NCBI RefSeq assembly: GCF_900172375.1
Contig: NZ_FWFS01000003.1
Span: 1 to 64,000 of the forward strand
Length of the DNA: 64,000 nt
Direction: 5' to 3'
Source of the DNA: Aquimixticola soesokkakensis
Lineage (GTDB): Bacteria > Pseudomonadota > Alphaproteobacteria > Rhodobacterales > Rhodobacteraceae
The translations under genes were made by a program, and so were the position numbers. Of this stretch, positions 26,048 to 36,055 are shown in pieces. The stretch's first letter is position 1. Each line of letters starts with the position of its first letter. Below the pieces are notes generated by a model. That model worked only from the letters and a program-made list of their open reading frames with translations. It made no database searches and was not told the origin of the DNA.

Positions 26048-26103
26048 TTTTAAAGTCCTCTCGTCTCACAGCTTGCGCCGCTTTGTCTTGAAATCTCGGA
26101 AGG

Positions 26104-26502
26104 TCAGTAGGTTTGGGTCAGCAGATGAAGGTCCTGGACCCGCTGCTCGGTCAGCCGCGCACGGCAGCCGTAAATCAGCATCGGTTCCATCGACCCGCCA
26201 TGGGCGCGATAGCCTTCGGCGGCGCAGGCGTTGTCGCGAAACGTGATCCAGGCCCGCTGTGCGTCGCGCAGATAGGTCATCGCATAGGGCTGATCCGCGC
26301 CCTCGCTTTCATCAATCTGTGACAAGACCACCATGGCCCGTTTGTACATATCGTTCAAAGCGGCATCTGCGGCTTGCCAGTCCTGTTGGGCGCAAAACGT
26401 CAATTCCATCTGCGTGTCAGGATCGGAACAATCCACCTCTTGCGCCGCCGCGCCATCGGCAAGAAGGGTAAAAACCACGGCGAAAACACCCCTGTAGCGC
26501 AT
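26104..26502 (-). CDS. LprI-type (DUF1311) small secreted protein in the urease operon
   Basis: A 132-residue protein with an N-terminal signal peptide ending near AAAQ. Four cysteines follow (DCSDPDTQMELTFCAQQDW, then RDNACAAEGY and IYGCRARL), the pattern of the lysozyme-inhibitor LprI N-terminal family, with ALNDMYKRAMVVL and LRDAQRAWITFRDNAC as its core. It is probably periplasmic with two disulfides. It lies between ureB and ureC, on the same strand and tightly spaced; its link to urease activity is unknown. Confidence 0.75.
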   Translation of the reverse strand: MRYRGVFAVVFTLLADGAAAQEVDCSDPDTQMELTFCAQQDWQAADAALNDMYKRAMVVLSQIDESEGADQPYAMTYLRDAQRAWITFRDNACAAEGYRAHGGSMEPMLIYGCRARLTEQRVQDLHLLTQTY

Positions 26503-26505
26503 ATC

Positions 26506-26835
26506 TTACCCTTTGCGTCCGCTGCGACCGGTCACATCGGGCCCGCGTTTGGCCAGACGTTTCTGGTTCGACGCGACGCGTTTTGTCACCGGCTTCAGGG
26601 CCGCAGACATCACGCCAGCGGGGCTTGCACCCGCCATCACGGCCGCCTGCGCCGCGATCAGGCCACGCCCGATATGTTCGGGCTTTTCCGCCACCATGCG
26701 GTCCATTTCCGAAGGGGCGACGGACCAGAACCCGCCCATGCCGAGCATCCGCATCCCGATCACCGACGACGATTGCACCGCAAGGGTGGTCAGTTGCAGT
26801 TGCAGTTTCCACAGCTCCGCGAAAGGCCCGATCAT
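26506..26835 (-). CDS. Small unassigned protein coupled to ureB
   Basis: A 109-residue protein whose start overlaps the ureB stop by 4 bases. The N-terminal helix [31 protein letters not shown] is amphipathic, phasin-like, and the C terminus is strongly basic ([25 protein letters not shown]). From memory, similar proteins in Rhodobacterales urease operons carry the name antifreeze protein without evidence. I see no known catalytic motif. Its placement suggests co-production with urease. Confidence 0.6.
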   Translation of the reverse strand: MIGPFAELWKLQLQLTTLAVQSSSVIGMRMLGMGGFWSVAPSEMDRMVAEKPEHIGRGLIAAQAAVMAGASPAGVMSAALKPVTKRVASNQKRLAKRGPDVTGRSGRKG

Positions 26836-27140
26836 GTCAGTTTTCCATTCACCGCGCTATTGAACCCGTAGACCTCGCGCGCACCCGACAAGGGCACAAG
26901 GGACACCTCGCGCGTCTGGCCCGGCTCGAAGCGAACGGCCGTGCCTGCCGCAATATCAAGCCGCTGTCCACGCGCCGCGCCGCGATCGAAATCAAGCGCA
27001 GCATTGGTTTCCGCAAAATGATAATGGCTGCCGACCTGTACCGGACGATCGCCGGTATTGGAGACCACAAGCACCGTCACCGGCGCGCCTGCGTTCAATT
27101 CGATCTCGCCGCTTGCCGCAAAAATCTCTCCGGGAATCAT
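26832..27140 (-). CDS. ureB: Urease beta subunit
   Basis: A 102-residue structural subunit. [16 protein letters not shown] at the start, then [21 protein letters not shown] and [19 protein letters not shown], are the family's defining segments. It is separate from the alpha and gamma subunits, as is usual in alphaproteobacteria. It lies 24 bases after ureA and overlaps the next gene by 4 bases. Confidence 0.97.
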   Translation of the reverse strand: MIPGEIFAASGEIELNAGAPVTVLVVSNTGDRPVQVGSHYHFAETNAALDFDRGAARGQRLDIAAGTAVRFEPGQTREVSLVPLSGAREVYGFNSAVNGKLT

Positions 27141-27164
27141 GGTGTTACCTCGTGGATATGGGGG

Positions 27165-27467
27165 TTATCGAATTGGATGGTGGACCGTGACCAGCTTGGT
27201 GCCATCGGGAAAGGTCGCTTCGACCTGCACATCGTGGATCATTTCGGCGATGCCCGCCATGCATTGGTCTTTGGTAATAACATGTGCGCCCGCCTGCATC
27301 AGATCCGAAACCGTGCGCCCGTCGCGCGCGCCTTCAACGACGAAATCGGTGATCAGCGCGATGGCTTCGGGATGGTTCAACTTGACGCCGCGCGCCAGTC
27401 GCCCGCGTGCAACCATCGCCGCGAGCGAGATCAGCAATTTGTCCTTTTCCCTTGGTGTCAGGTTCAT
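27165..27467 (-). CDS. ureA: Urease gamma subunit
   Basis: A 100-residue subunit of normal length, [35 protein letters not shown] at the start and [23 protein letters not shown] at the end, both diagnostic. A GGAGG site precedes the ATG. It follows ureD by 68 bases and starts the structural-gene block. Confidence 0.98.
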   Translation of the reverse strand: MNLTPREKDKLLISLAAMVARGRLARGVKLNHPEAIALITDFVVEGARDGRTVSDLMQAGAHVITKDQCMAGIAEMIHDVQVEATFPDGTKLVTVHHPIR

Positions 27468-27535
27468 GACGCCTCCTAAAGTGCATTCTTGTCAATGGGT
27501 TATAACCACAACCCGATTTTTGGCCCCGCGCGCCG

Positions 27536-28405
27536 TCACTGCCAGACGCGGGGTAAATCCGTGCCACGCATCCGTTCAAGGATTCGGGCCACATAGCGGC
27601 GCAGCGGCCAGCCGTCGCTCGCCATCGCGCGCACGACCAGTTTGCCATCCCAGCCGGACACCCCTGCCGTCACGCCCTCCCGGCTTACGCTCCGCAGCCG
27701 CTCGACGCCATCTTCTGCGCCCCGTGCCAGTAAGACAACCGTCGAAAACGCGCGCTGCCCGGCCAGGGTCACCGCACTGGCGCGCGCATCCAGCACCTGC
27801 GGGGTGATCTGCACCGGTTCGATCCAGTCCAGGCGAGCGCCGCGTTTTACGACACGCCGGTCGGAAAAATGCACATTATTCAGGCGCTCGCCCATGGCAG
27901 CGCGCCCCAAAACCACCGTTTCGACGCAACAGAACTGCGCATCATCCGCCATCTCGCAGCGGGTTTCCCGCGCAAGAGACGCCCCCTCGAACAGGATGGT
28001 TTCCTGGGGCAACCAATCCAGAACACCGCCCGCGCCGACGCTTAAATCCACACAGACCTGCGCCGTGCCCGCGCTGGCCGCATAGGCCCGCTCGGCAGTT
28101 TGAGTGGTGCCAACGACGCGCGTTCCTGCCTGCGCCTCAAGCGAGAACCGCATGACATCTCCGCCCGTCAACCCACCGGAAGTATTCAGGAAAACGACTT
28201 CTGCTGCGGTATCATGCACGCGGGGCAACATCGCTTTGGCAGAGCCGCTCTGGTGCAGATCAATCACGCCGCGCGGTCCCATTACAACCGCTGCGCGCCC
28301 GTTTACACGCTGCATCCGCTGTCCGTCCCCAAGCCGCGCCGATGCGCTGGTGGGCTGATCTGGCGTGGGGGCGGGAGACAAAAGCATGGGCGCTGCGGCT
28401 TTCAA
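27536..28405 (-). CDS. ureD: Urease accessory protein UreD
   Basis: A 289-residue scaffold of the UreDFG activation complex. Conserved segments include FLNTSGGLTGGDVMRFSLEAQAGTRVVGTTQTAERAY and LDWLPQETILFEGASLARET. The ATG at 28405 or the in-frame one at 28387 could be used; both lie before the first conserved residue. It heads the urease operon and diverges from pyrC, leaving 194 bases for promoters of both. No Ni- or N-regulatory site could be named there. Confidence 0.93.
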   Translation of the reverse strand: MKAAAPMLLSPAPTPDQPTSASARLGDGQRMQRVNGRAAVVMGPRGVIDLHQSGSAKAMLPRVHDTAAEVVFLNTSGGLTGGDVMRFSLEAQAGTRVVGTTQTAERAYAASAGTAQVCVDLSVGAGGVLDWLPQETILFEGASLARETRCEMADDAQFCCVETVVLGRAAMGERLNNVHFSDRRVVKRGARLDWIEPVQITPQVLDARASAVTLAGQRAFSTVVLLARGAEDGVERLRSVSREGVTAGVSGWDGKLVVRAMASDGWPLRRYVARILERMRGTDLPRVWQ

Positions 28406-28599
28406 ACGAGGGGCGAAGTCGCCCTAGGCTACCCCCGCGCGCAGGCAAGGTTCAATCGCCCGCGCAAACAAGGCGCGATTTTTGCCCTATTTTCCGCCAC
28501 ATCGCATAAAAACCAAGCATAGCCGCGTCTGCCAAAAACACGCCCTGGCGGGTGATCTGCGCTCTGGAAAGCCGCTGCGCGCAGGTGTAAACACAAGCC

Positions 28600-29643
28600 A
28601 TGAGCAAAACGATCACCATCAGCCGACCCGATGACTGGCACCTTCATCTGCGCGATGGCGCGATGTTGGAAGCAGTCCTGCCCGAAACCATGCGCCACTT
28701 TGCCCGGGCGATCATCATGCCCAACCTTGTGCCCCCCGTGGTCACCGGCGCTCAAGCCGCCGCCTACCGCGAGCGCATTCTCGCCGCCGCCCCCGGACGG
28801 GGTCAGTTCGAACCGCTGATGACCCTCTACCTCACCGAGGACACCGACCCGGAAGACGTGGCGCTCGCCCATGCCTCCGGGCTGGTCAAAGCGGTCAAAC
28901 TTTACCCCGCCGGCGCCACCACCAATTCCAACTCCGGCGTGCGTAACTTTGATAACGTGCGGGCCGTGTTGGAAAAAATGGCCGAAATCGGTCTGCCGCT
29001 GTGCCTGCACGGCGAAGTCACAACCGCGGATGTCGATATTTTCGACCGTGAAGCCGTCTTTATCGACACGGTGCTGGACCCGATCCGGCGCGCCACGCCC
29101 GGCTTGCGGGTCGTGATGGAACATATCACCACCAAAGACGGTGTGGACTATGCGCTGTCGGCGGAAACCGACCTTGGCGCGACGATCACCACGCACCACC
29201 TTGTGATCAACCGCAACCACATCCTCGTGGGCGGGATCAAACCGCACTACTACTGCCTTCCGGTTGCCAAGCGCGAGGAACACCGGCTTGCCCTGCGCAA
29301 AGCCGCCACCTCGGGGGACCGGCGCTTCTTTCTTGGCACCGACAGCGCCCCGCACCTCGATCCGGCCAAGGAAAATGCCTGCGGCTGCGCGGGGTGTTTC
29401 ACAGCGACAAACACGATGTCGATTCTGGCCGAAGTCTTTGAACAGGACGGCGCGCTGGACAAACTGGAGGCTTTCACCTCGCAAAACGGTCCCGATTTCT
29501 ACCGTCTGCCGCGCAACGAGCTGAGCCTGACACTCGAAAAGGGCGACCCTGTTCAGTATCCGGCCAAAATCGACACGCCCGAGGGGCCGCTGACGGTCTT
29601 TGACCCGATGATGCCGCTGCATTGGCGGGTTCTTGACGACTGA
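28600..29643 (+). CDS. pyrC: Dihydroorotase
   Basis: A 347-residue amidohydrolase of the pyrimidine pathway that cyclises N-carbamoyl-aspartate to dihydroorotate. It shows the metal-binding WHLHLRDG (about residues 13-20), [11 protein letters not shown], the carbamylated-lysine region [15 protein letters not shown] (about 100) and the late ligands in [10 protein letters not shown] and GTDSAPH. The length and motif set are those of the short (E. coli-like) class. It is followed by pyrE with a strong hairpin between. Confidence 0.96.
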   Translation: MSKTITISRPDDWHLHLRDGAMLEAVLPETMRHFARAIIMPNLVPPVVTGAQAAAYRERILAAAPGRGQFEPLMTLYLTEDTDPEDVALAHASGLVKAVKLYPAGATTNSNSGVRNFDNVRAVLEKMAEIGLPLCLHGEVTTADVDIFDREAVFIDTVLDPIRRATPGLRVVMEHITTKDGVDYALSAETDLGATITTHHLVINRNHILVGGIKPHYYCLPVAKREEHRLALRKAATSGDRRFFLGTDSAPHLDPAKENACGCAGCFTATNTMSILAEVFEQDGALDKLEAFTSQNGPDFYRLPRNELSLTLEKGDPVQYPAKIDTPEGPLTVFDPMMPLHWRVLDD

Positions 29644-29661
29644 TCTGCCTGTCGCGGACAA

Positions 29662-29718
29662 AAATACGCAGTTTCAAAGGGCGCGCCGATTGCCAAAGGC
29701 GCGCCCTTTTGCGTATTT
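29662..29718 (+). terminator. Long hairpin between pyrC and pyrE
   Basis: AAAGGGCGCGCC (29676-29687) pairs with GGCGCGCCCTTT (29698-29709) around a 10-base loop. The stem extends outward with AAATACGCA (29662-29670) against TGCGTATTT (29710-29718), with one 5-base bulge on the left, for 21 pairs in all. The T-run is only four long. It may end pyrC transcription, attenuate pyrE or stabilise a processed message. Confidence 0.6.
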
Positions 29719-29755
29719 GAACCGAGACTTTGTCCATCGCCTCAGGAGTGCCCCG

Positions 29756-30445
29756 ATGATCCCCACCAGCTTTCCCGCCAAAGACGAAATCGCCCGCCTC
29801 TCTGCGCGCATGCTGCTGGAAATCGGCGCGGTCAACTTTCGCCCCGAAGAGCCGTTCACACTGGCCTCCGGCCTGCCCTCTCCGACCTATATCGACTGCC
29901 GCAAGCTGATTTCCTATCCGCGCATCCGCGCAACCCTGATGGATTTCATGTCCGTCACGGTGATGCGCGACGCGGGATTCGAGGCCTTTGACAATATCGC
30001 CGGCGGCGAAACCGCGGGCATCCCCTTTGCCGCTCTGGTGGCCGAACGCCTTGCCCTGCCCATGACCTATGTGCGCAAGAAACCCAAAGGCTACGGGCGC
30101 AACGCGCGCATCGAGGGCCAGATGTCCGAAGGCGAGCGCGTGCTGCTGGTCGAGGATATGACCACCGATGGCGGCTCGAAACTGTCTTTCGTGGACGCGA
30201 TCCGCGACACCGGCGCGACCTGCGGCCATACGGCGGTGATTTTCTACTACGACATCTTCCCCGAGACCGAGAAAACCCTGGGCGATCACGGCGTGAAATT
30301 GCACTACCTGTGCACCTGGTGGGACGTTCTGGGCGAGGCCCGTGACCAGGGCTATTTCACCGGTGCGACGCTGGATGCGGTCGAGGTGTTCCTCAAGGAT
30401 CCGCGCAAATGGCAGGCCGATTGGCAAGCGGCCCACCCCGCCTGA
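29756..30445 (+). CDS. pyrE: Orotate phosphoribosyltransferase
   Basis: A 229-residue enzyme that joins orotate and PRPP to give OMP. The PRPP-binding motif reads [14 protein letters not shown] (about residues 128-141), and [22 protein letters not shown] and [19 protein letters not shown] give the orotate loop and flexible loop. The ATG at 29756 follows CAGGAGTG; a longer frame starting at 29633 would run through the hairpin and is rejected. Confidence 0.95.
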   Translation: MIPTSFPAKDEIARLSARMLLEIGAVNFRPEEPFTLASGLPSPTYIDCRKLISYPRIRATLMDFMSVTVMRDAGFEAFDNIAGGETAGIPFAALVAERLALPMTYVRKKPKGYGRNARIEGQMSEGERVLLVEDMTTDGGSKLSFVDAIRDTGATCGHTAVIFYYDIFPETEKTLGDHGVKLHYLCTWWDVLGEARDQGYFTGATLDAVEVFLKDPRKWQADWQAAHPA

Positions 30446-30579
30446 CCCTGCCGCCTGTTTGGCGGGCATGTCTGCGTTGCCGGCACCTGATTTGGGCAAG
30501 AACCAGCGCACCGCAGACAGGCAGCCTCAACATCTTAGGGATAGTTTGGCGCTCTATACCAGATGATGTAGACTGAAGC

Positions 30580-30588
30580 TTATCCACA
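30580..30588 (+). promoter_or_regulatory. DnaA box upstream of dnaB
   Basis: TTATCCACA is a perfect match to the DnaA-box consensus, 93 bases before the dnaB start and next to AT-rich sequence (TTTATACAA). Only one clear box was found, so this looks like a transcription control site for dnaB rather than an origin. Confidence 0.55.
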
Positions 30589-30680
30589 GGTTTATACAAT
30601 TTGCGCCAGTGCCGCCGCTTTGGGTAAGACCCCCGCACGCGATCGGCGCGGCGACGACAGGCAAGAGTGAGAGCAAGACG

Positions 30681-32240
30681 ATGGACATGACCGGCACAGC
30701 ATCGGCGGGTGGCACAGCATCTGCCCCCAATTCACCAAGTGCCCCCCAAGGCGCAAACGGCGGTGAAGGTGCCAAGATCATCGGCTTTGGCGGCTCCGCG
30801 ATGCCTCACAATATCGAGGCAGAACAACAGCTTCTGGGCGCGCTCTTGACCAATAACGAGGTCTACGACCGCGTCGCCTCCATCATCAACTCGGGCCATT
30901 TCTTTGATCCGGTGCACCGCGATATTTTCGAGGCCGCGCATTCGCGCATCGCCAAGAACCTGCTCGCCTCGCCCGTCACCCTCAAGGCCTTCTTGCACGA
31001 TCACGCTGGCCTGAACGAACTGGGGGGCGCGGCCTATCTGGCGAAACTGGCGGGGGCGGCAATTTCGACCTACGCCGTGCGCGATTATGCGCAGCTGATT
31101 TACGATCTGGCGATCCGGCGCGAACTCATCGCCGTGGGCCATGAAATCGTTGGAAACGCCACCAAAGGCGGCATGGAAAGCGATCCGGGCGAGCAAATCG
31201 TCGCCGCCGAACAGCGCCTCTATACGCTGTCGGAACAGGGAAAATCCGAAACGGGTTTCAAATCCTTCCTCTCGGCGGTGACGGAGGCGGTGCAATCGGC
31301 CAACGCGGCCTATCAACGCGACGGCGGCCTGGCCGGCATCTCGACCGGCCTCATCGATCTGGACAAGAAGATCGGCGGCTTGCACCCTTCCGACCTGTTG
31401 ATCCTTGCGGGACGCCCCTCGATGGGCAAAACCTCGCTCGCGACCAATATCGCCTATAACATCGCGAAAACCTTTAAAAAGGGTATCAAACCCGATGGCA
31501 CCGAAGGGGCAATCGAGGGCGGCGTTGTGGGGTTCTATTCGCTGGAGATGTCGGCCGAACAGCTTGCCGCGCGGATTTTGTCGGAAGCCGCCGAAGTCCC
31601 CTCCGAGCAGATCCGCAAAGGCGACATGACGGAGGAAGAATTCCGCCGCTTTATCGAAGCCGCCAAATCGCTGGAATCCTGCCCGCTCTACATCGACGAC
31701 ACGCCCGCCCTGCCGATTTCCCAGCTTGCCGCGCGCGCGCGCCGTCTCAAACGCTCGGTCGGTTTGGACGTGCTGATCATCGACTACCTCCAGCTGGTGC
31801 GCCCCGCCTCTGCCAAAGACAGCCGCGTGAACGAGGTGTCGGAAATCACCCAAGGCATGAAAGCCATCGCCAAGGAACTGAACATCCCCGTCATCGCCCT
31901 CTCGCAGTTGTCGCGTCAGGTGGAAAACCGCGAAGACAAACGCCCCCAGCTCTCGGACCTGCGTGAATCCGGCTCGATCGAGCAGGATGCCGACGTCGTG
32001 ATGTTTGTGTTTCGCGAAGAATATTACAAGGAACGCGAAAAACCGGGCGATCACGAGATCGACAAAATGGCCGTCTGGCAGGAAGAAATGGAACGGCTGC
32101 ACGCCAAGGCCGAAGTCATTCTGGGCAAGCAGCGCCACGGTCCCATCGGCACGGTCGAACTGTCCTTTGAGGGGCGCTTTACCCGCTTTGGCAACCTCGT
32201 CAAACCCTGGCAAAGCGACAGCCGCCCCGAAGAATATTGA
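30681..32240 (+). CDS. dnaB: Replicative DNA helicase DnaB
   Basis: A 519-residue hexameric helicase. The N-terminal DnaB domain ([33 protein letters not shown]) is followed by the RecA-like motor: [13 protein letters not shown] (Walker A), [27 protein letters not shown] (Walker B) and [35 protein letters not shown]. There is no intein. The start at 30681 gives a low-complexity lead rich in Gly, Ser and Ala (about residues 1-35), longer than usual; a start at 30687 is equally possible. Confidence 0.96.
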   Translation: MDMTGTASAGGTASAPNSPSAPQGANGGEGAKIIGFGGSAMPHNIEAEQQLLGALLTNNEVYDRVASIINSGHFFDPVHRDIFEAAHSRIAKNLLASPVTLKAFLHDHAGLNELGGAAYLAKLAGAAISTYAVRDYAQLIYDLAIRRELIAVGHEIVGNATKGGMESDPGEQIVAAEQRLYTLSEQGKSETGFKSFLSAVTEAVQSANAAYQRDGGLAGISTGLIDLDKKIGGLHPSDLLILAGRPSMGKTSLATNIAYNIAKTFKKGIKPDGTEGAIEGGVVGFYSLEMSAEQLAARILSEAAEVPSEQIRKGDMTEEEFRRFIEAAKSLESCPLYIDDTPALPISQLAARARRLKRSVGLDVLIIDYLQLVRPASAKDSRVNEVSEITQGMKAIAKELNIPVIALSQLSRQVENREDKRPQLSDLRESGSIEQDADVVMFVFREEYYKEREKPGDHEIDKMAVWQEEMERLHAKAEVILGKQRHGPIGTVELSFEGRFTRFGNLVKPWQSDSRPEEY

Positions 32241-32338
32241 TCCTATGCGCGTGGCGCCCCCGCGCCGCGCGGCGACCTTGGCTTTTTTCGGATAAAATAC
32301 TCCTTGCGCGCCCGTCGCGGCAGCGCCAAAAGACGCTT

Positions 32339-33403
32339 ATGGCTACTTCGACCCTTCACATCGACCTCGACGCGCTTGCGGCCAATTGGCAGGCACTGGA
32401 CGCGAAATCTTCTGCTGCGGTTGAAACGGCTGCGGTCGTCAAAGCCAATGGCTACGGTTTGGGCGCGGCCCAAGTCGCCAAACGGCTGCTGCATGCAGGG
32501 GTGAAAACCTTTTTCGTGGCCGCCGCCGAGGAAGGCATTGCCGTGCGCGACGCGGTCGGGCCGGTGCCTGTGATCGGCGTGTTCGGGGGCCACATGAAGG
32601 GTGACACGGATATCATCCGCACCCATCGCCTCACGCCGATGCTCAATTCCATCGACCAGATCACCCGCCATTTCGAACGGCTTGAAGGCCATCCTTTCGG
32701 CATCCAGCTTGATAGCGGCATGAACCGGCTGGGGCTGGAAGCGCCCGAATGGAATGCGGTGCGCGCCAAGGTTCTGGCGCGCGGTCCGTGGTTGGTGATG
32801 AGCCACCTCGCCTGCGCCGATGCCCCCAACCACCCGATGAACGCGCGCCAGCTTGCCAATTTTTGCACCATGACCGACGGGATTGCAGTGCGCCGCGCCC
32901 TGTCGGCAACGGGGGGCATTCTGCTTGGCCCCGACTATCATTTCGACCTCGTGCGCCCGGGCATCGGCCTGTATGGCGGTTTGCCCTATGAGGACGCGCG
33001 CCCCGTCGTGCGCCTCAGCTGCCCCGTCATCCAGACCCGTGAAGTCGAACAGGGCGAAACCGTTGGCTATTCAAACACCTGGACGGCCGAAAGCCCCGCA
33101 TGGATTGCGACCGTTTCGGCCGGTTACGCTGACGGCATCACCCGCGCGATTTCCAATTCGGCAGTCCTGTTTGCCGGTGATGTTCCCTGCCCGCTTGTGG
33201 GCCGTGTGTCGATGGATCTGATCACGGTGGATATTTCGCATCTGCGCGAGGCCCCTGAGCAGCTTGACCTGCTCTGCGCGCATCAAACCGTTGATGACAT
33301 TGCAGAAATCGGCGCAACCATCGGGTATGAGATCCTGACCTCGCTGGGGCAGCGTTTCAAGCGGGTCTATAAACACACCATCGACGGCGGCGCGGCAAAG
33401 TGA
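32339..33403 (+). CDS. alr: Alanine racemase
   Basis: A 354-residue PLP enzyme that makes D-alanine for peptidoglycan. The PLP lysine is in [13 protein letters not shown] (about residue 33), [13 protein letters not shown] marks the barrel and the second catalytic base is the tyrosine in VSAGYADGI (about 262). The C-terminal beta domain carries [14 protein letters not shown]. The ATG at 32339 begins at the conserved [11 protein letters not shown]. The stop overlaps the GTG start of the next gene. Confidence 0.95.
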   Translation: MATSTLHIDLDALAANWQALDAKSSAAVETAAVVKANGYGLGAAQVAKRLLHAGVKTFFVAAAEEGIAVRDAVGPVPVIGVFGGHMKGDTDIIRTHRLTPMLNSIDQITRHFERLEGHPFGIQLDSGMNRLGLEAPEWNAVRAKVLARGPWLVMSHLACADAPNHPMNARQLANFCTMTDGIAVRRALSATGGILLGPDYHFDLVRPGIGLYGGLPYEDARPVVRLSCPVIQTREVEQGETVGYSNTWTAESPAWIATVSAGYADGITRAISNSAVLFAGDVPCPLVGRVSMDLITVDISHLREAPEQLDLLCAHQTVDDIAEIGATIGYEILTSLGQRFKRVYKHTIDGGAAK

Positions 33404-34191
33404 GCCGGCGTCTGGCCATGCGCGCGCTTGCCCGCCTTGGCCGCGCCACAGGTCGTGCCGTTGCGGCCTTGGGACGGGTCACGCTGTTTTCGGCGCGCGC
33501 GCTGTCGCATATTGTCCGCCCGCCGTTCTACCCGCGCGAAATCGCCAGCGCCCTGCTCAATATCGGCTACCTCAGCCTGCCGGTGGTCGGACTGACGGCC
33601 TTTTTCACCGGCGCCGCCCTCGCGTTGCAGATCTACGCCGGTGGGGCCCGCTTTTCCGCCCAGGCCGTGGTGCCACAGATTGTCGCCATCGGCATGGTGC
33701 GTGAACTTGGCCCCGTCCTGGTGGGCCTGATGGTTGCCGCACGCGTCACCGCGTCCCTTGCCGCTGAAATCGCGACGATGAAAGTCACCGAGCAGATCGA
33801 CGCGCTGGTCACGCTATCGACCCATCCGATGAAATACCTCAGCGCGCCGCGCGTTCTTGCAGGGCTGCTGACGGTACCTGTGCTGGTGGCCGTGGGCGAT
33901 ATCATCGGCATTTTCGGCGGATGGCTGGTTGCAACGCGCGCCCTGGGCTTCAATCCGGCAACCTATCTGGCCAATACGATCGCCTTTCTCCAAACCGCAG
34001 ACATCGTGTCGAGCCTCGTCAAAGGCGCGGCCTTCGGGCTGATTGCGACAGTGATGGGCTGCTATTTCGGGATGCATTCGGGGCGCGGCGCACAGGGCGT
34101 GGGCGCGGCGACCAAAGGCTCGGTTGTGGCGGCGGCGGTCCTGATTCTCGCTGCAAATTTCCTTCTGACACAGGCGTTTTTTGCGGCATGA
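33400..34191 (+). CDS. mlaE: MlaE-family ABC permease
   Basis: A 263-residue inner-membrane protein with five to six hydrophobic segments. The family core [39 protein letters not shown] (about 97-135) is complete, followed by [32 protein letters not shown]. With the ATPase downstream it would move phospholipids between inner and outer membranes. The GTG at 33400 overlaps the alr stop (GTGA), and an ATG at 33418 is an alternative. No MlaD-like MCE protein gene follows. Confidence 0.9.
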   Translation: MSRRLAMRALARLGRATGRAVAALGRVTLFSARALSHIVRPPFYPREIASALLNIGYLSLPVVGLTAFFTGAALALQIYAGGARFSAQAVVPQIVAIGMVRELGPVLVGLMVAARVTASLAAEIATMKVTEQIDALVTLSTHPMKYLSAPRVLAGLLTVPVLVAVGDIIGIFGGWLVATRALGFNPATYLANTIAFLQTADIVSSLVKGAAFGLIATVMGCYFGMHSGRGAQGVGAATKGSVVAAAVLILAANFLLTQAFFAA

Positions 34192-34937
34192 TTACGCTTG
34201 AGGCTGTGCATAAATCCTTTGACGGCAAAGCGATCCTGCGCGGCCTGACCCTTCAGGCGGCGCGCGGTGAAAGCCTTGTGATCATCGGGGGGTCGGGCAC
34301 GGGAAAATCCGTCACCCTCAAATGTATCCTCGGGCTGATTGCGCCGGATGCGGGCCGCATTCTTGTGGACGGGCAAGACGTGCGCTCGGCCCGCGACCGC
34401 GACGCCTTTCTGGCGCGCTTTGGCATGTTGTTTCAGGGCGCTGCGCTGTTTGACAGCCTTCCTGTATGGCAAAATGTCGCCTTTCGCCTGCTGCGCGGCA
34501 CGTTGAAGCGGCCCAAGGAGGAGGCCCGCGAAATCGCGCTGCGCAAATTGCGCCGCGTGGGGCTATCGGCGGATATCGCCGAGCTTTTTCCGTCGCAATT
34601 GTCGGGAGGGATGCAAAAACGTGTCGGGCTTGCGCGCGCGATTGCCGCCGATCCCGAGATCATCTTTTTCGACGAACCCACCACGGGGCTGGACCCGATC
34701 ATGGCCGGGGTGATCAACGACCTGATCCGCGAAATCGTGCGTGAAATGGGCGCGACAGCCGTGACCATCACCCATGACATGAGCTCGGTGCGCGCCATCG
34801 CCGACCGCGTGGCAATGCTGCACGACGGTCAGATTCGCTGGTGCGGCCCCGTCAGCGAGATCGACAGCGCGGCGGATCCCTATCTGCGCCAGTTTGTCAG
34901 TGGCTCTGCGACAGGGCCTATCGAAACCCTGCGTTAG
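34188..34937 (+). CDS. mlaF: MlaF-type ABC ATP-binding protein
   Basis: A 249-residue ATPase coupled to mlaE by an ATGA overlap. Walker A is GGSGTGKSVTLKC (about residue 38), the Q-loop is FGMLFQGAALFDSLPVWQNVAF, the signature SQLSGGMQKRVGLARA and Walker B IIFFDEPTTGLDP. GAALFDS in the Q-loop region is typical of the Mla/Ttg2 subfamily. The start is fixed by the overlap. Confidence 0.92.
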   Translation: MITLEAVHKSFDGKAILRGLTLQAARGESLVIIGGSGTGKSVTLKCILGLIAPDAGRILVDGQDVRSARDRDAFLARFGMLFQGAALFDSLPVWQNVAFRLLRGTLKRPKEEAREIALRKLRRVGLSADIAELFPSQLSGGMQKRVGLARAIAADPEIIFFDEPTTGLDPIMAGVINDLIREIVREMGATAVTITHDMSSVRAIADRVAMLHDGQIRWCGPVSEIDSAADPYLRQFVSGSATGPIETLR

Positions 34938-35073
34938 GCGGGTGATTGTTTCCAGTATCGATACGATTCCCCCTTGGCTGGGGCACTGTCCTTTGCAAAA
35001 CGCGAATAGCGCGATGAATCCTTGATTTATTTGCCAAACATCCCATCGTTAACCGAGATTTTTCAGGGATTTA

Positions 35074-35976
35074 ATGATGGCGCCTGCGGACCAAGTAGAT
35101 CACCCCCCCCTTGCAACCGCGCGCGCCCCTGCGCACCCCGCCGATCCGCGCCTCTTGCCCGTCACGCAGTTGCCCCAAAGCCTGCCCCAATCCCTGCAAC
35201 GCCTGCACCACGGGTTTCAAACCGCCACGATGGCTGCTTTGGTCATTCTGACGGCGCTGGCCACAACCTTTACGCTGCTTGCAGCCTTTGGTCTTGCGCC
35301 CTGGCTGTCGATTTCGGCCGGCTGGGGGACGGCCACGCCCAGCGAGGTCGGGCTTTGGTTGCAAATCGGTGGCACGATGCTGTTGCTGGGCCTGTGTTTT
35401 TACATGCCTGCGGCCTGGCGCGTGCTGAAGCTGGAACACTCCCACCGCCGCTTTGCCCTGTCGCTTGAGGATATCACCCGGGCCTATCACGCGGCCCATG
35501 CAGCGGATCGTGCGGGGGCATTCGCCCTGTCTGGGGAATTCGAAGACATGCGCACCCGGCTCGCCCATCTGCGCGCCCACCCCGATCTGGCCCATCTTGA
35601 GCCGGAAATTCTGGAAGCGGCCGCGCAAATGAGTCACGTCAGTCGCGATCTTGCGGTGGTCTATAACCACGACAAAGTCGCGCGCGCCAAGGCCTTTCTG
35701 GCCCATCGCCAGCACGAAGCCGACCGCTATCTCGAAAACCTCGACATGGCGCTGAAAACCACCGGAGAAATGAAGCGCTGGATGGGCGATATCGAGCACA
35801 ATGAACGCGAGGCCGAACGCCAGCTCTTGCAGCTTGAGGCCGATTTGCGCGCGATCCTGCCCAACCTTGGCTATGATTTCGAGGATGACGATGCGCCCGC
35901 GCAGCCTCAGGAGGCGCGCGACACGAATGTCGTGAAAATGGCCGGAAAACCCGCCCTGAACGATCGCCCCCTCTGA
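35074..35976 (+). CDS. Two-helix membrane protein with coiled-coil tail, function unknown
   Basis: A 300-residue protein. A proline-rich cytoplasmic lead (about residues 1-48) precedes two hydrophobic segments (about 52-75 and 93-112), then a long helical part with charged heptads (DIEHNEREAERQLLQLEADLRAIL), likely coiled coil. It starts 136 bases after mlaF on the same strand. I do not recognise a firm family; a DNA-repair label used for similar proteins is not supported by any motif here. Confidence 0.6.
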   Translation: MMAPADQVDHPPLATARAPAHPADPRLLPVTQLPQSLPQSLQRLHHGFQTATMAALVILTALATTFTLLAAFGLAPWLSISAGWGTATPSEVGLWLQIGGTMLLLGLCFYMPAAWRVLKLEHSHRRFALSLEDITRAYHAAHAADRAGAFALSGEFEDMRTRLAHLRAHPDLAHLEPEILEAAAQMSHVSRDLAVVYNHDKVARAKAFLAHRQHEADRYLENLDMALKTTGEMKRWMGDIEHNEREAERQLLQLEADLRAILPNLGYDFEDDDAPAQPQEARDTNVVKMAGKPALNDRPL

Positions 35977-36055
35977 TCGCCCCCCCGATCAGACCGTGGC
36001 AAGGCTGCATCGACGCCCCCTTGTATCGGGCCGCAACTGCGCTCAAATTCCCCCG

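Noticed and set aside
30446-30680. Replication origin at the DnaA box
   Set aside because: Only one clear box, no array of boxes and no typical origin genes (dnaA, hemE, parAB) in the window.
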